This document shows, piece after piece, positions 1 through 6,338 of a stretch of 13,456 bases of DNA. Below the pieces are notes generated by a model, which was not told the DNA's origin, searched no databases, and worked only from the letters and a program-made list of their open reading frames with translations. Positions within the stretch are counted from its first letter, which is position 1, and each line of letters opens with the position of its first letter. Source of the DNA: Chloroflexota bacterium. GTDB lineage: Bacteria > Chloroflexota > Dehalococcoidia > GIF9 > UBA5629. The DNA lies in the NCBI GenBank assembly GCA_020354105.1, contig CP070642.1, positions 259,537 to 272,992 on the forward strand, given 5' to 3'. Position numbers and translations under genes: made by a program.

Positions 1-471
1 GGCAATGGAAGAAAACATGATGCCTTCCAGAAAGCAAATTATTGGTATTAGTATTGCCCACGGTGAGTGCACCAACTGAAAGGCAGTAGCCACAATTAGC
101 ATAACACTGCCAGTCAATACTGAGCGTGTAGCTCCCCAGAATATCTCGCCGGCGGTAACGTCATCTATGTTAAGTGGAGTAGCAATGATAGCATCAAAGG
201 TTTTCTGATATTCCATGCGAAAGTAGCTGCCGTAAGTACATTCAAAGTTGGCGCTAAACATAGCGTAGCCGGCTATCAGGCCTGGAGCGATGAACTCGAT
301 ATATCTTTGACCATCGACCAAGCCTACATATGCCCCAAGGCCTAAGCCCATAGCCAGGAGAACAATGATAGGCTCAGCCACAACACCCGGTGCCTCTGCA
401 TGCCATAGTCTGAAGAACACGTCTCGATTACGCTGCCACACCCGTATAAAACGCCATGAGAATGGTCTCAT
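1..471 (-). CDS. ABC-2 type transporter permease, NodJ-like (partial, C-terminus beyond window edge)
   Basis: This is the integral-membrane half of an ABC-2 exporter. I translated it by hand from the minus strand: 157 codons stay open from an ATG at 471 to the window edge, so the C-terminal part is missing. The start overlaps the stop of the ATPase gene in an ATGA, which signals translational coupling. The N-terminus is short, basic and cytoplasmic (MRPFSWRFIRVW). Hydrophobic stretches follow near residues 33-52, 60-76, 116-134 and 138-155. The FIAPGLIAGYAMF segment near residue 60 and the YQKTFDAIIATPL segment near 88 resemble the NodJ/DrrB branch of ABC-2 permeases. With the adjacent ATPase it should form a two-gene exporter. 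NodJ homologues move lipo-oligosaccharides and others move drugs or polysaccharides; the cargo here is unknown. Confidence 0.85.
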   Translation of the reverse strand, partial: MRPFSWRFIRVWQRNRDVFFRLWHAEAPGVVAEPIIVLLAMGLGLGAYVGLVDGQRYIEFIAPGLIAGYAMFSANFECTYGSYFRMEYQKTFDAIIATPLNIDDVTAGEIFWGATRSVLTGSVMLIVATAFQLVHSPWAILIPIICFLEGIMFSSIA

Positions 472-1388
472 TCAGCCAAAGACCTCCCTGTAAGTCTAAA
501 AAAGACATCTTCCAATGTAGCTGCTCTTCGTGTAGTTTTCGGCGAATCTATAATTCCGTTTGTTATCTCATCGCCTTTAGTATGAAAAATGTGAATCTTA
601 TCTCCTACCAACTCAAAGTCAAGACCACGCTCTTCTAATTCCTTGACAATTTTGCTTCTTTCTTCTGAATTTAGTGCAATCTCCCATACCACATCACCTA
701 CAAACTTAGAAATGAGTTTTGCCGGGGTGTCGAGACTTATAATTTTGCCCTGATTCATTATGGCCACTCGGTCACAAAGGGCGCTTGCCTCTTCCATATT
801 CTGGGTGCATAGAAGCTGGGTAACACCCAGTGATTTGAGTTCCTGCAGCTTGTGCCAGACCAGATATTTAGCTTGCGGATCAAGGCCTATAGTAGGTTCG
901 TCGAGAACCATAATTCTAGGCGAGTTAATCAAGCCCCTGGCTATTAAAAGGCGCCGCTTCATCCCGCCCGAAAGCTCTCTAATCCGGCTACCACATCTAT
1001 CTTCAAGTTGAAAAAGCGTCAAGACTTCCATGCTGCGCTGCCGTGCCTCCGTCTTAGGTACATCGAAATATCGGGCAAAGGTCAAAAGGTTTTGAAGCAC
1101 TGTTAAATCTGGGTCGAGATTATCTACCTGTGGGACCACTCCCAGAACTGCTTTAACCTGACGAGAATTAGACTTTAAATCTCGATTCAGTATCCATATA
1201 TCACCAGCAGTAGGTGGTGAAACAGCAGTTATCATTCTGATGAGAGAGGTTTTACCTGCGCCGTTTGGACCCAATAGACCAAAGCATTCACCTTCTTCTA
1301 TTTCCAGGCTCACATCATCTACAGCCAATATGTCGCCGAACTGCTTAATTAAGTTATTTGTCTTGATAATAACCACTTGTTTTACCAA
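468..1388 (-). CDS. ABC-2 type transporter ATP-binding protein, NodI/DrrA-like
   Basis: This ATPase subunit powers the adjacent permease. In the 306-residue reading, Walker A is GPNGAGKT (40-47), the Q-loop Gln is at 87, the signature is LSGGM (139-143) and Walker B is IMVLDEP (159-165). The C-terminus ATLEDVFFRLTGRSL is the usual tail of exporter ATPases of the NodI/DrrA/CcmA group. The H-loop position reads CTQNMEEA, with Gln196 where most relatives have His (TTHYMEEA); from memory DrrA-type proteins also carry Gln here, so this need not mean inactivity. The start is uncertain: the longest reading begins with TTG at 1388, a GTG in frame lies at 1376, no ATG occurs before residue 51, and neither start has a clear Shine-Dalgarno sequence. 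A candidate promoter lies just upstream (1410-1438). Confidence 0.93.
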   Translation of the reverse strand: MVKQVVIIKTNNLIKQFGDILAVDDVSLEIEEGECFGLLGPNGAGKTSLIRMITAVSPPTAGDIWILNRDLKSNSRQVKAVLGVVPQVDNLDPDLTVLQNLLTFARYFDVPKTEARQRSMEVLTLFQLEDRCGSRIRELSGGMKRRLLIARGLINSPRIMVLDEPTIGLDPQAKYLVWHKLQELKSLGVTQLLCTQNMEEASALCDRVAIMNQGKIISLDTPAKLISKFVGDVVWEIALNSEERSKIVKELEERGLDFELVGDKIHIFHTKGDEITNGIIDSPKTTRRAATLEDVFFRLTGRSLAE

Positions 1389-1409
1389 ACCACTAAATAA
1401 TTTCTGGAC

Positions 1410-1438
1410 ATTCTATCAGCTTGAGGATATGTGGACAA
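1410..1438 (-). promoter_or_regulatory. Candidate sigma70-type promoter for the ABC exporter operon
   Basis: On the minus strand TTGTCC (1433-1438) is followed after 17 bases by TAGAAT (1410-1415). This would start transcription near 1403, leaving only about 15 to 27 bases ahead of the TTG or GTG start of the ATPase gene. The assignment rests on box match and spacing only. Confidence 0.45.
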
Positions 1439-1473
1439 CATTAGACGCACTACCGGTATTCACAGAGATCGCA

Positions 1474-1501
1474 TTTGAATTTTTCTTGAGGGCAATATAA
1501 A
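1474..1501 (+). promoter_or_regulatory. Candidate promoter for the IPT-repeat surface protein
   Basis: TTTGAA (1474-1479) is followed after 16 bases by TATAAA (1496-1501). A start near 1508 would leave a leader of about 28 bases before the ATG at 1536, but only about 7 bases before the alternative GTG at 1515. This slightly favours the ATG. The -35 match is poor. Confidence 0.3.
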
Positions 1502-1535
1502 CTGTGCTTTTACAGTGGCATCTGCGGGAAAGAAA

Positions 1536-3155
1536 ATGCATTCTAAAAGTATACTGGTATTTGTGGCTTTAATCTTTATACTTCCTTTTATAAGTATAGC
1601 GTATCCTGTTCCCGTTCATGCTGCCAGCATTACCATATCTCCTGCATCGGGCACTGTAGGCACATCTGTACAGATTAATGGTAGCGGCTTCGCCGGACGG
1701 TTAGCTGCCATAAACTGGGATGACAAAGTCATACTTACCAGGGTACCCATATCTGAAGAGGGCGAGTTAACGTGCGAAATAAAAGTTCCGTCTGATCACA
1801 AAGGTAAACACATCATCAAAATTACAGATGATAGTAATTGGACTAGCAGTACAGCATCAGCCACATTCAGTGTGTTGCCAGGGATAGAAATATTTCCACG
1901 TGTTGGCCGACCCCATACATCGGTTACTGTCATTGGCAACGGTTTTTCTCCCTTGGAAAGAGACATTAAAGTAGCATGGAGTGGTATCGTCCTCCCGAAT
2001 TCTGTCACGGCCAATGAGGTTGGTATATGGAGTATCACTATTGGTGCTCCTACAACGAAGGGTGAATACTATATAAGTGCTTTCAGCGATTCTACCAGTG
2101 CATCAGAAATCGTTGAGCAAAAATTTGTTGTAGGCCCGTTCGCTAAAATACAACCAAATTCGGGTCCGGTGGGCACGGAGATTAGTGTAGAAGGGTTTGG
2201 GTTTCGGGTCAGCGAAGATGGTATTACTATAACCTGGGATAGCAAAATAATCCTGTGCAATATAATAGCAGGGACAAATGGCATCTTTAATGCTACAGTA
2301 AATGCTCCGCCTTGTACTCGAGGTTATCACCAGTTAGGCGTATTCGGTAGTGATTTTACACCGAGAGGAGAAGTTCCTGATAACGATTTTAATGTAGTCC
2401 CAGGTATCGAACTGCAGCCGACCTCGGGCAACAAGGGGACCAAGATAACTGTTAACGGCACAGGATTCGCTGAAGATGAAGCGATAACCTTAAGCTTTGA
2501 GGGAGCGTCTCTTGATGTAAAAGCCGGTGCTGATGACACCGGTGGTTTTGTTGTTACTTTTGAAGCTCTTCAAAGCAGTGTGCGAGATAACAAGGTGAAA
2601 GCTACTGGGAATGCCGGCAGTGCGGCTGAGGCCATATTCATAGTGGAGAAGGTTGCCCCCATTGCACCAAGGCTATTATCACCCACGGCTGGAGAAAAGC
2701 TGGGAATCTTTGATTCAGTTGGTGATGTATTTCTTGGAACTGCTAAGCACCTAATTGGAATTATCATTGGTTCTGAACAGCAGGGCTTTGGTGTACCCAA
2801 TGTCACGTTTGATTGGGTGGATGTTGATGACGAAGCCGAGATAACTTATGACTTTGAGATTATCCATGATGATGGTTTTTCATCACAGGTCTTACTAAAG
2901 AAAGGATTAGTCGATTCAGAGTATACCTTATCCGAGGGTGATGCACTGGGCAGAGACAGCTATATGTGGAGGGTAAAAGCTGTGGATGAAATCGGCAGTG
3001 AAAGTCCTTGGTCAGAGGTTCGAGCGTTTGAAATGATTCCAATGTCTGGGCAAGTCCTCATTCTGTCCCTGGCTATTCCGATATTGTTTATCTTCACAGT
3101 GGTGGCGGCAGTAATACTCATTTGGCGAATACGGAGGACAAGGGGATATAATTAG
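1536..3155 (+). CDS. Secreted, membrane-anchored protein with IPT/TIG-like repeats and an Fn3-like domain
   Basis: This is a surface-exposed protein of unknown specific function, about 539 residues from the ATG at 1536. I chose that ATG because GGGAAAG lies just upstream; a GTG in frame at 1515 would add seven residues. The order is: signal peptide (basic start, hydrophobic core FVALIFILPFISIAY, likely cleavage after VHA near residue 30); four beta-sandwich repeats of about 85-90 residues, each opening with a version of 'I.P.SG..GT.V.V.G.GF' (near residues 32, 117, 203 and 291); an Fn3-like module (about 374-500, with APIAPRLLSPTAG, YTLSEGD and YMWRVKAVD); one membrane helix near 504-529; and a basic tail ending RIRRTRGYN. 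The expected topology is type I, bulk outside. IPT domains are known in adhesins and carbohydrate-active proteins, but no catalytic motif is visible here. It is divergently transcribed from the ABC exporter. Confidence 0.85.
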   Translation: MHSKSILVFVALIFILPFISIAYPVPVHAASITISPASGTVGTSVQINGSGFAGRLAAINWDDKVILTRVPISEEGELTCEIKVPSDHKGKHIIKITDDSNWTSSTASATFSVLPGIEIFPRVGRPHTSVTVIGNGFSPLERDIKVAWSGIVLPNSVTANEVGIWSITIGAPTTKGEYYISAFSDSTSASEIVEQKFVVGPFAKIQPNSGPVGTEISVEGFGFRVSEDGITITWDSKIILCNIIAGTNGIFNATVNAPPCTRGYHQLGVFGSDFTPRGEVPDNDFNVVPGIELQPTSGNKGTKITVNGTGFAEDEAITLSFEGASLDVKAGADDTGGFVVTFEALQSSVRDNKVKATGNAGSAAEAIFIVEKVAPIAPRLLSPTAGEKLGIFDSVGDVFLGTAKHLIGIIIGSEQQGFGVPNVTFDWVDVDDEAEITYDFEIIHDDGFSSQVLLKKGLVDSEYTLSEGDALGRDSYMWRVKAVDEIGSESPWSEVRAFEMIPMSGQVLILSLAIPILFIFTVVAAVILIWRIRRTRGYN

Positions 3156-3161
3156 TAATTA

Positions 3162-3191
3162 GGTTCGATTGAACCCTGCTTGTTTATTTTT
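3162..3191 (+). terminator. Weak candidate terminator after the IPT-repeat gene
   Basis: GGTTC (3162-3166) and GAACC (3171-3175) form a five-base-pair stem with a GATT loop, seven bases after the stop codon. A T-rich run follows (3183-3191), interrupted by one A and separated from the stem by seven bases. The short stem and the gap make it a poor intrinsic terminator. Confidence 0.3.
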
Positions 3192-3205
3192 ATGGTAGTA
3201 TATGG

Positions 3206-3211
3206 TATAGT
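3206..3211 (+). promoter_or_regulatory. Candidate -10 box of the thiC leader
   Basis: TATAGT lies about 19 bases before the riboswitch P1 stem, the right place for a leader starting near 3218. The -35 is unclear: TTATTT at 3184-3189 has a 16-base gap but matches poorly. The surrounding sequence is strongly AT-rich. Confidence 0.35.
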
Positions 3212-3229
3212 AAATGTAAGTTTTAGTTG

Positions 3230-3329
3230 ACCGCTATGGGTGCCCAAAAGCAATAGTCCAGGCTGAGACTCCGTTATTGCGGGGAACCGTCAAGACCTGA
3301 CCTTGATAATGCAAGCGTAGGGAAGCGGT
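3230..3329 (+). promoter_or_regulatory. TPP (thiamin pyrophosphate) riboswitch aptamer, THI element
   Basis: The sequence shows the conserved thi-box blocks in order: GGGTGCCC (3238-3245), GGCTGAGA (3261-3268), then CCTGA (3296-3300), and a block from GATAATGC to GCGTAGGGAA (3305-3324). The closing P1 helix is a perfect six-base-pair ACCGCT (3230-3235) with AGCGGT (3324-3329). GGCTGAGA forms the pyrimidine-sensing pocket and the GATAATGC...GCGTAGGGA arm senses the pyrophosphate. It sits directly before thiC, the classic target. TPP binding should lower expression, through the terminator at 3336-3377. Confidence 0.95.
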
Positions 3330-3335
3330 AAAGCG

Positions 3336-3377
3336 AACCAAGGGTTTAGTAGTGGTTACTAAGGCTCTTGGTTTTTT
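3336..3377 (+). terminator. Rho-independent terminator serving as the TPP riboswitch expression platform
   Basis: AACCAAG (3336-3342) pairs with CTTGGTT (3367-3373), and inside it TTAGTA (3346-3351) pairs with TACTAA (3357-3362) around a GTGGT loop. A run of six T residues (3372-3377) closes it. It starts seven bases after aptamer P1 and ends before the thiC ribosome-binding site, so it gives transcriptional control. A possible antiterminator is CCTTG (3301-3305, inside the aptamer) with CAAGG (3339-3343), five base pairs that exclude both the ligand-bound fold and the terminator. The antiterminator is my inference. Confidence 0.88.
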
Positions 3378-3391
3378 CTTTGGAGTGTGAA

Positions 3392-4687
3392 ATGACTCAA
3401 ATAGATTTGGCAAAACAGGGAATAGTGTCACCTCAGGTAAAGCAGGTAGCCAAACAAGAAGGCGTGAGCGAAGAGGTTATCCAACAATACACGGCTGACG
3501 GCAAAATCGTGATACCGGCCAATGTTGATCACGCTGGTCTTGTTCCCTGTGGTATTGGCAAGGATCTCACCGTTAAGATTAATGCTAATATCGGCACTTC
3601 ATCAGATTATGGCAATGTTGACAGTGAGTTGGAGAAATTGCGTATTGCCGCCCGCTTTGGCGCTGATACGATTATGGACCTGAGTACCGGTGGAGATATT
3701 TCAAGCATTCGTCAAGCCATCATAGCTGCCAGCACCATACCTGTGGGTACAGTGCCTATATATCAGGCGGGAATTGAATCTATCGAACAGCATGGTGCTA
3801 TAGTGAACATGTCTGTCGATGAAATCTTCGCTGTGATTGAGCAACAAGCTAAAGAAGGCGTGGATTTTATGACCGTTCATTGTGGTGTTACTCAATCTGC
3901 TATTGCACGGCTAAAAAGTCAGCGTAGGCTGACAGATATTGTCTCCCGAGGGGGTGCATTCCTTATCGGTTGGATGTTGCACAATGAGCGCGACAACCCG
4001 CTTTATGAATATTTTGATCGCTTACTGGATATAGCCCGTAAGTTTGATGTTACTCTAAGCTTGGGCGACGGGATGCGTCCAGGCAGCCTAGCTGATGCTA
4101 CTGACCGTGCTCAAGTTGAAGAGCTTATCACTCTTGGTGAGCTGGTAGAGCGAGCTAGAGAAGCTGGTGTACAGACAATGGTGGAGGGTCCAGGACATCT
4201 ACCTTTAGATCAAATCGTCACCAATGTTCAATTAGAAAAAAGCCTTTGTCGTGGAGCTCCTTTCTATGTTCTTGGTCCGCTGGTAACTGATATTGCCGCT
4301 GGATATGATCATATTACTGCTGCTATTGGTGGTGCCATTGCTGCTGCCTCAGGGGCTGATTTTTTGTGTTATGTCACACCTGCGGAACATTTATCTTTGC
4401 CGGATGTTGAAGATGTAAAAATAGGTGTTATAGCTTCGCGTATCGCTGCTCATGCCGCTGATGTTGCCAGGGGCAAGCGGAAAGCAAGTGATTGGGATAG
4501 GAAAATGTCTACGGCTAGGAAAAAGCTTGACTGGGGACTGCAAGCTGAATTGTCATTAGATCCCGAAAAAGTTCGGCTGGTTCATAATAAATACACAACT
4601 GCGGGGCAAACTTGCAGTATGTGCGGCAAATACTGTGCTATGGAGCTGGTAGAGAAGTATTTAGGAATCGAAGCAATCAAATGTTAA
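3392..4687 (+). CDS. thiC: Phosphomethylpyrimidine synthase ThiC (short form)
   Basis: This radical-SAM [4Fe-4S] enzyme converts aminoimidazole ribotide to hydroxymethylpyrimidine phosphate, the pyrimidine half of thiamin. I place the start at the ATG at 3392, with GGAG at 3382-3385; longer readings would begin inside the riboswitch terminator. The protein has 431 residues, like the compact ThiC of many anaerobes and archaea. Family motifs include VHCGVT (162-167), SLGDGMRPG (223-231), MVEGPGHLP (263-271, with a metal-binding His), GYDHI (304-308) and CYVTPAEHLSLP. The cluster-binding cysteines are Cys408, Cys411 and Cys415: spacing CX2CX3C, one residue shorter than the CX2CX4C of plant and enterobacterial ThiC. 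The paralogue BzaF, which makes hydroxybenzimidazole for anaerobic B12, looks similar, but the TPP riboswitch upstream argues for ThiC. cinA follows after 20 bases. Confidence 0.95.
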   Translation: MTQIDLAKQGIVSPQVKQVAKQEGVSEEVIQQYTADGKIVIPANVDHAGLVPCGIGKDLTVKINANIGTSSDYGNVDSELEKLRIAARFGADTIMDLSTGGDISSIRQAIIAASTIPVGTVPIYQAGIESIEQHGAIVNMSVDEIFAVIEQQAKEGVDFMTVHCGVTQSAIARLKSQRRLTDIVSRGGAFLIGWMLHNERDNPLYEYFDRLLDIARKFDVTLSLGDGMRPGSLADATDRAQVEELITLGELVERAREAGVQTMVEGPGHLPLDQIVTNVQLEKSLCRGAPFYVLGPLVTDIAAGYDHITAAIGGAIAAASGADFLCYVTPAEHLSLPDVEDVKIGVIASRIAAHAADVARGKRKASDWDRKMSTARKKLDWGLQAELSLDPEKVRLVHNKYTTAGQTCSMCGKYCAMELVEKYLGIEAIKC

Positions 4688-4707
4688 CTTCCTGAGTATT
4701 GTTCAAG

Positions 4708-5931
4708 ATGAAGACAGAGATAATCTCAATCGGCACTGAGCTTCTTTTAGGGGAGATAACTGATACAAACTCTGCTTATATTGCCAGCCAGTTGCCTTTG
4801 CTCGGCCTCGATCTTAATTTCATGTCCACCGTCGGTGACAACCAGCAAAGATTAATCGAGACACTGAGACAGGCATGGCAAAGGTCTGACATTATTATTA
4901 CCACTGGTGGTTTAGGTCCTACACAGGACGACATCACGCGTGAGTCTATCGCTGAGTTTGTTGGTGAGGAGATTACCATTGATCACACTCTGGTTCAGAA
5001 ATTTGAAGAGCTATTCAGATATTACAAGATAGAAATGCCGCCAAGCAATATCAAGCAGGCGGCAGTGATTCCCTCGGCAGAAATTATTCAGAATCCTCGG
5101 GGTACTGCGCCCGGTTGGTGGGTAGAGCGTGATAACAAAATAATTATCACAATGCCTGGCCCACCGCGCGAGATGCAATTGATGTGGACAAAAGAGATAT
5201 TGCCCAGGCTGCAGCAGAAGATAGCTAGTGCTGCCATTGTTTCCAAAACACTCAAGACTTTTGGCCTTACTGAAGCGGAAGTAGACGAACGGGCAAATCC
5301 TTTCCTTTCCACTAAGAATCCGAGTTTAGCCACGTACGCCAAATTTGATGGAATTTATCTACGTATAACAGCTAAGGCAAGCACTGAAGTTAAAGCACAA
5401 GAACTTATTGCACAACGGGAAAATGACCTTAGGGCGATTTTGAATGATTATATCTGGGGGGTGGATTCTGATACTGTAGAGCGTATTGTTGGAGCCTTGC
5501 TTACAGAAAGAGGATTGAGCCTGGCTACTATGGAGTCTTACACTGGTGGGTTTTTAGCTAACGTAATCACAAATGCTCATGAGAGTTCAAAATATTTTAA
5601 GGGAGGCCTGGTTGCCTATGCAGATGATTCCAGAATATCCTTTGGGCTTAGCAAGCAGCTTATATCTCGTTATGGCATTGTCAGTAGTCAAGCAGCTGAA
5701 GCTATGGCAACGATAGCTAGAGAAAAGCTGGGAGCATCTATGGGCATTAGTCTCACTGGAGTCATGGGACCTGAGGAAATCGAAGGACAACCAATCGGCA
5801 CCATCTTTATCGGGCTTGATGATGGACAACACAAGCGGAGTTTTAGTAAAAACTATCCCGGCAACCGCTTGCAAGTGAAACAAAGGGCGGTCACGTCGGC
5901 ACTTTTTGAACTGAGGAAATTTTTGCTTTAG
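4708..5931 (+). CDS. cinA: CinA-family protein: molybdopterin-binding-like domain plus PncC-like nicotinamide-nucleotide amidase domain
   Basis: The two-domain CinA family is known for NMN deamidation (C-terminal PncC domain) and ADP-ribose pyrophosphatase activity (N-terminal COG1058 domain) in pyridine-nucleotide recycling. In the 407-residue reading the N-terminal domain shows IISIGTELLLGEITDTNS (5-22), TGGLGPTQDDITRE (66-79) and MPGPPREM (149-156). A linker, KH-like in characterised CinA, spans about 170-250. The PncC-like domain (about 255-407) has MESYTGG (275-281, canonical ESCTGG with the catalytic Ser kept as Ser277), GGLVAY (299-304) and TGVMGPEE (350-357, canonical TGIAGPDG). Arg309 stands where relatives usually have Lys after the YSN segment. 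That drift leaves deamidase activity uncertain. The ATG at 4708 fits the family N-terminus, although a TTG at 4699 is also in frame. No strong Shine-Dalgarno is visible. Confidence 0.92.
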   Translation: MKTEIISIGTELLLGEITDTNSAYIASQLPLLGLDLNFMSTVGDNQQRLIETLRQAWQRSDIIITTGGLGPTQDDITRESIAEFVGEEITIDHTLVQKFEELFRYYKIEMPPSNIKQAAVIPSAEIIQNPRGTAPGWWVERDNKIIITMPGPPREMQLMWTKEILPRLQQKIASAAIVSKTLKTFGLTEAEVDERANPFLSTKNPSLATYAKFDGIYLRITAKASTEVKAQELIAQRENDLRAILNDYIWGVDSDTVERIVGALLTERGLSLATMESYTGGFLANVITNAHESSKYFKGGLVAYADDSRISFGLSKQLISRYGIVSSQAAEAMATIAREKLGASMGISLTGVMGPEEIEGQPIGTIFIGLDDGQHKRSFSKNYPGNRLQVKQRAVTSALFELRKFLL

Positions 5932-5939
5932 GGGGAACT

Positions 5940-6335
5940 ATGCATCTGGTTATTGATGGCTACGGAGACAATCTAAAATTGATGGATGATGAGCAATCTA
6001 TCTATCAGCTGCTAGATTCTTATCCTGCGAAGATTGGGATGACAAAGATTTCGTCTCCTCTTGTTTTTAGATACGTTGGTTCTAAGCCTGAAGACTCGGG
6101 AATCTCCGGTTTTGTCTTCATTGCTGAGAGCCATATCAGTATTCATACTTTTATCGAGCGTCGTTATATCAATATTGATGTTTTCTCATGTAAGGATTTC
6201 GATGCTGAGCAGGCCATTAGGGACTTCAAGGATAAATTTCAACTAACCAGATTTTCAAGTCGACTGATCAACCGAGATTGGAGTGCGGATGACATCGCCG
6301 AATCTACTGATACAGCTCAATTGCACTCGGTTTGA
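5940..6335 (+). CDS. speD: S-adenosylmethionine decarboxylase proenzyme, class 1B (SpeD)
   Basis: SpeD decarboxylates S-adenosylmethionine to supply the aminopropyl group for spermidine-type polyamines. The proenzyme cuts itself to create a pyruvoyl cofactor. At 131 residues it matches the short prokaryotic class 1B. The processing site is AESHISIHT: cleavage is expected between Glu63 and Ser64, with His69 and Cys84 (in VFSCKDF) as the expected processing and proton-donor residues, in the same order as in the Thermotoga enzyme. The usual FPE after the cleavage helix is FIE here. The C-terminal 25 residues or so (after SRLINRDW) look poorly conserved. GGGGGA lies just ahead of the ATG and the gap to cinA is 8 bases; speB begins 3 bases after the stop. 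Translational coupling across the three genes is likely. Confidence 0.95.
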   Translation: MHLVIDGYGDNLKLMDDEQSIYQLLDSYPAKIGMTKISSPLVFRYVGSKPEDSGISGFVFIAESHISIHTFIERRYINIDVFSCKDFDAEQAIRDFKDKFQLTRFSSRLINRDWSADDIAESTDTAQLHSV

Positions 6336-6338
6336 GAT

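Noticed and set aside
456..638. Plus-strand frame opposite the exporter ATPase end
   Set aside because: It lies over the conserved ATPase C-terminus and permease start and shows no recognisable domain.
3368..3391. Longer thiC reading starting with TTG at 3368
   Set aside because: It would begin inside the riboswitch terminator stem. The ATG at 3392 has its own GGAG and fits the family N-terminus.
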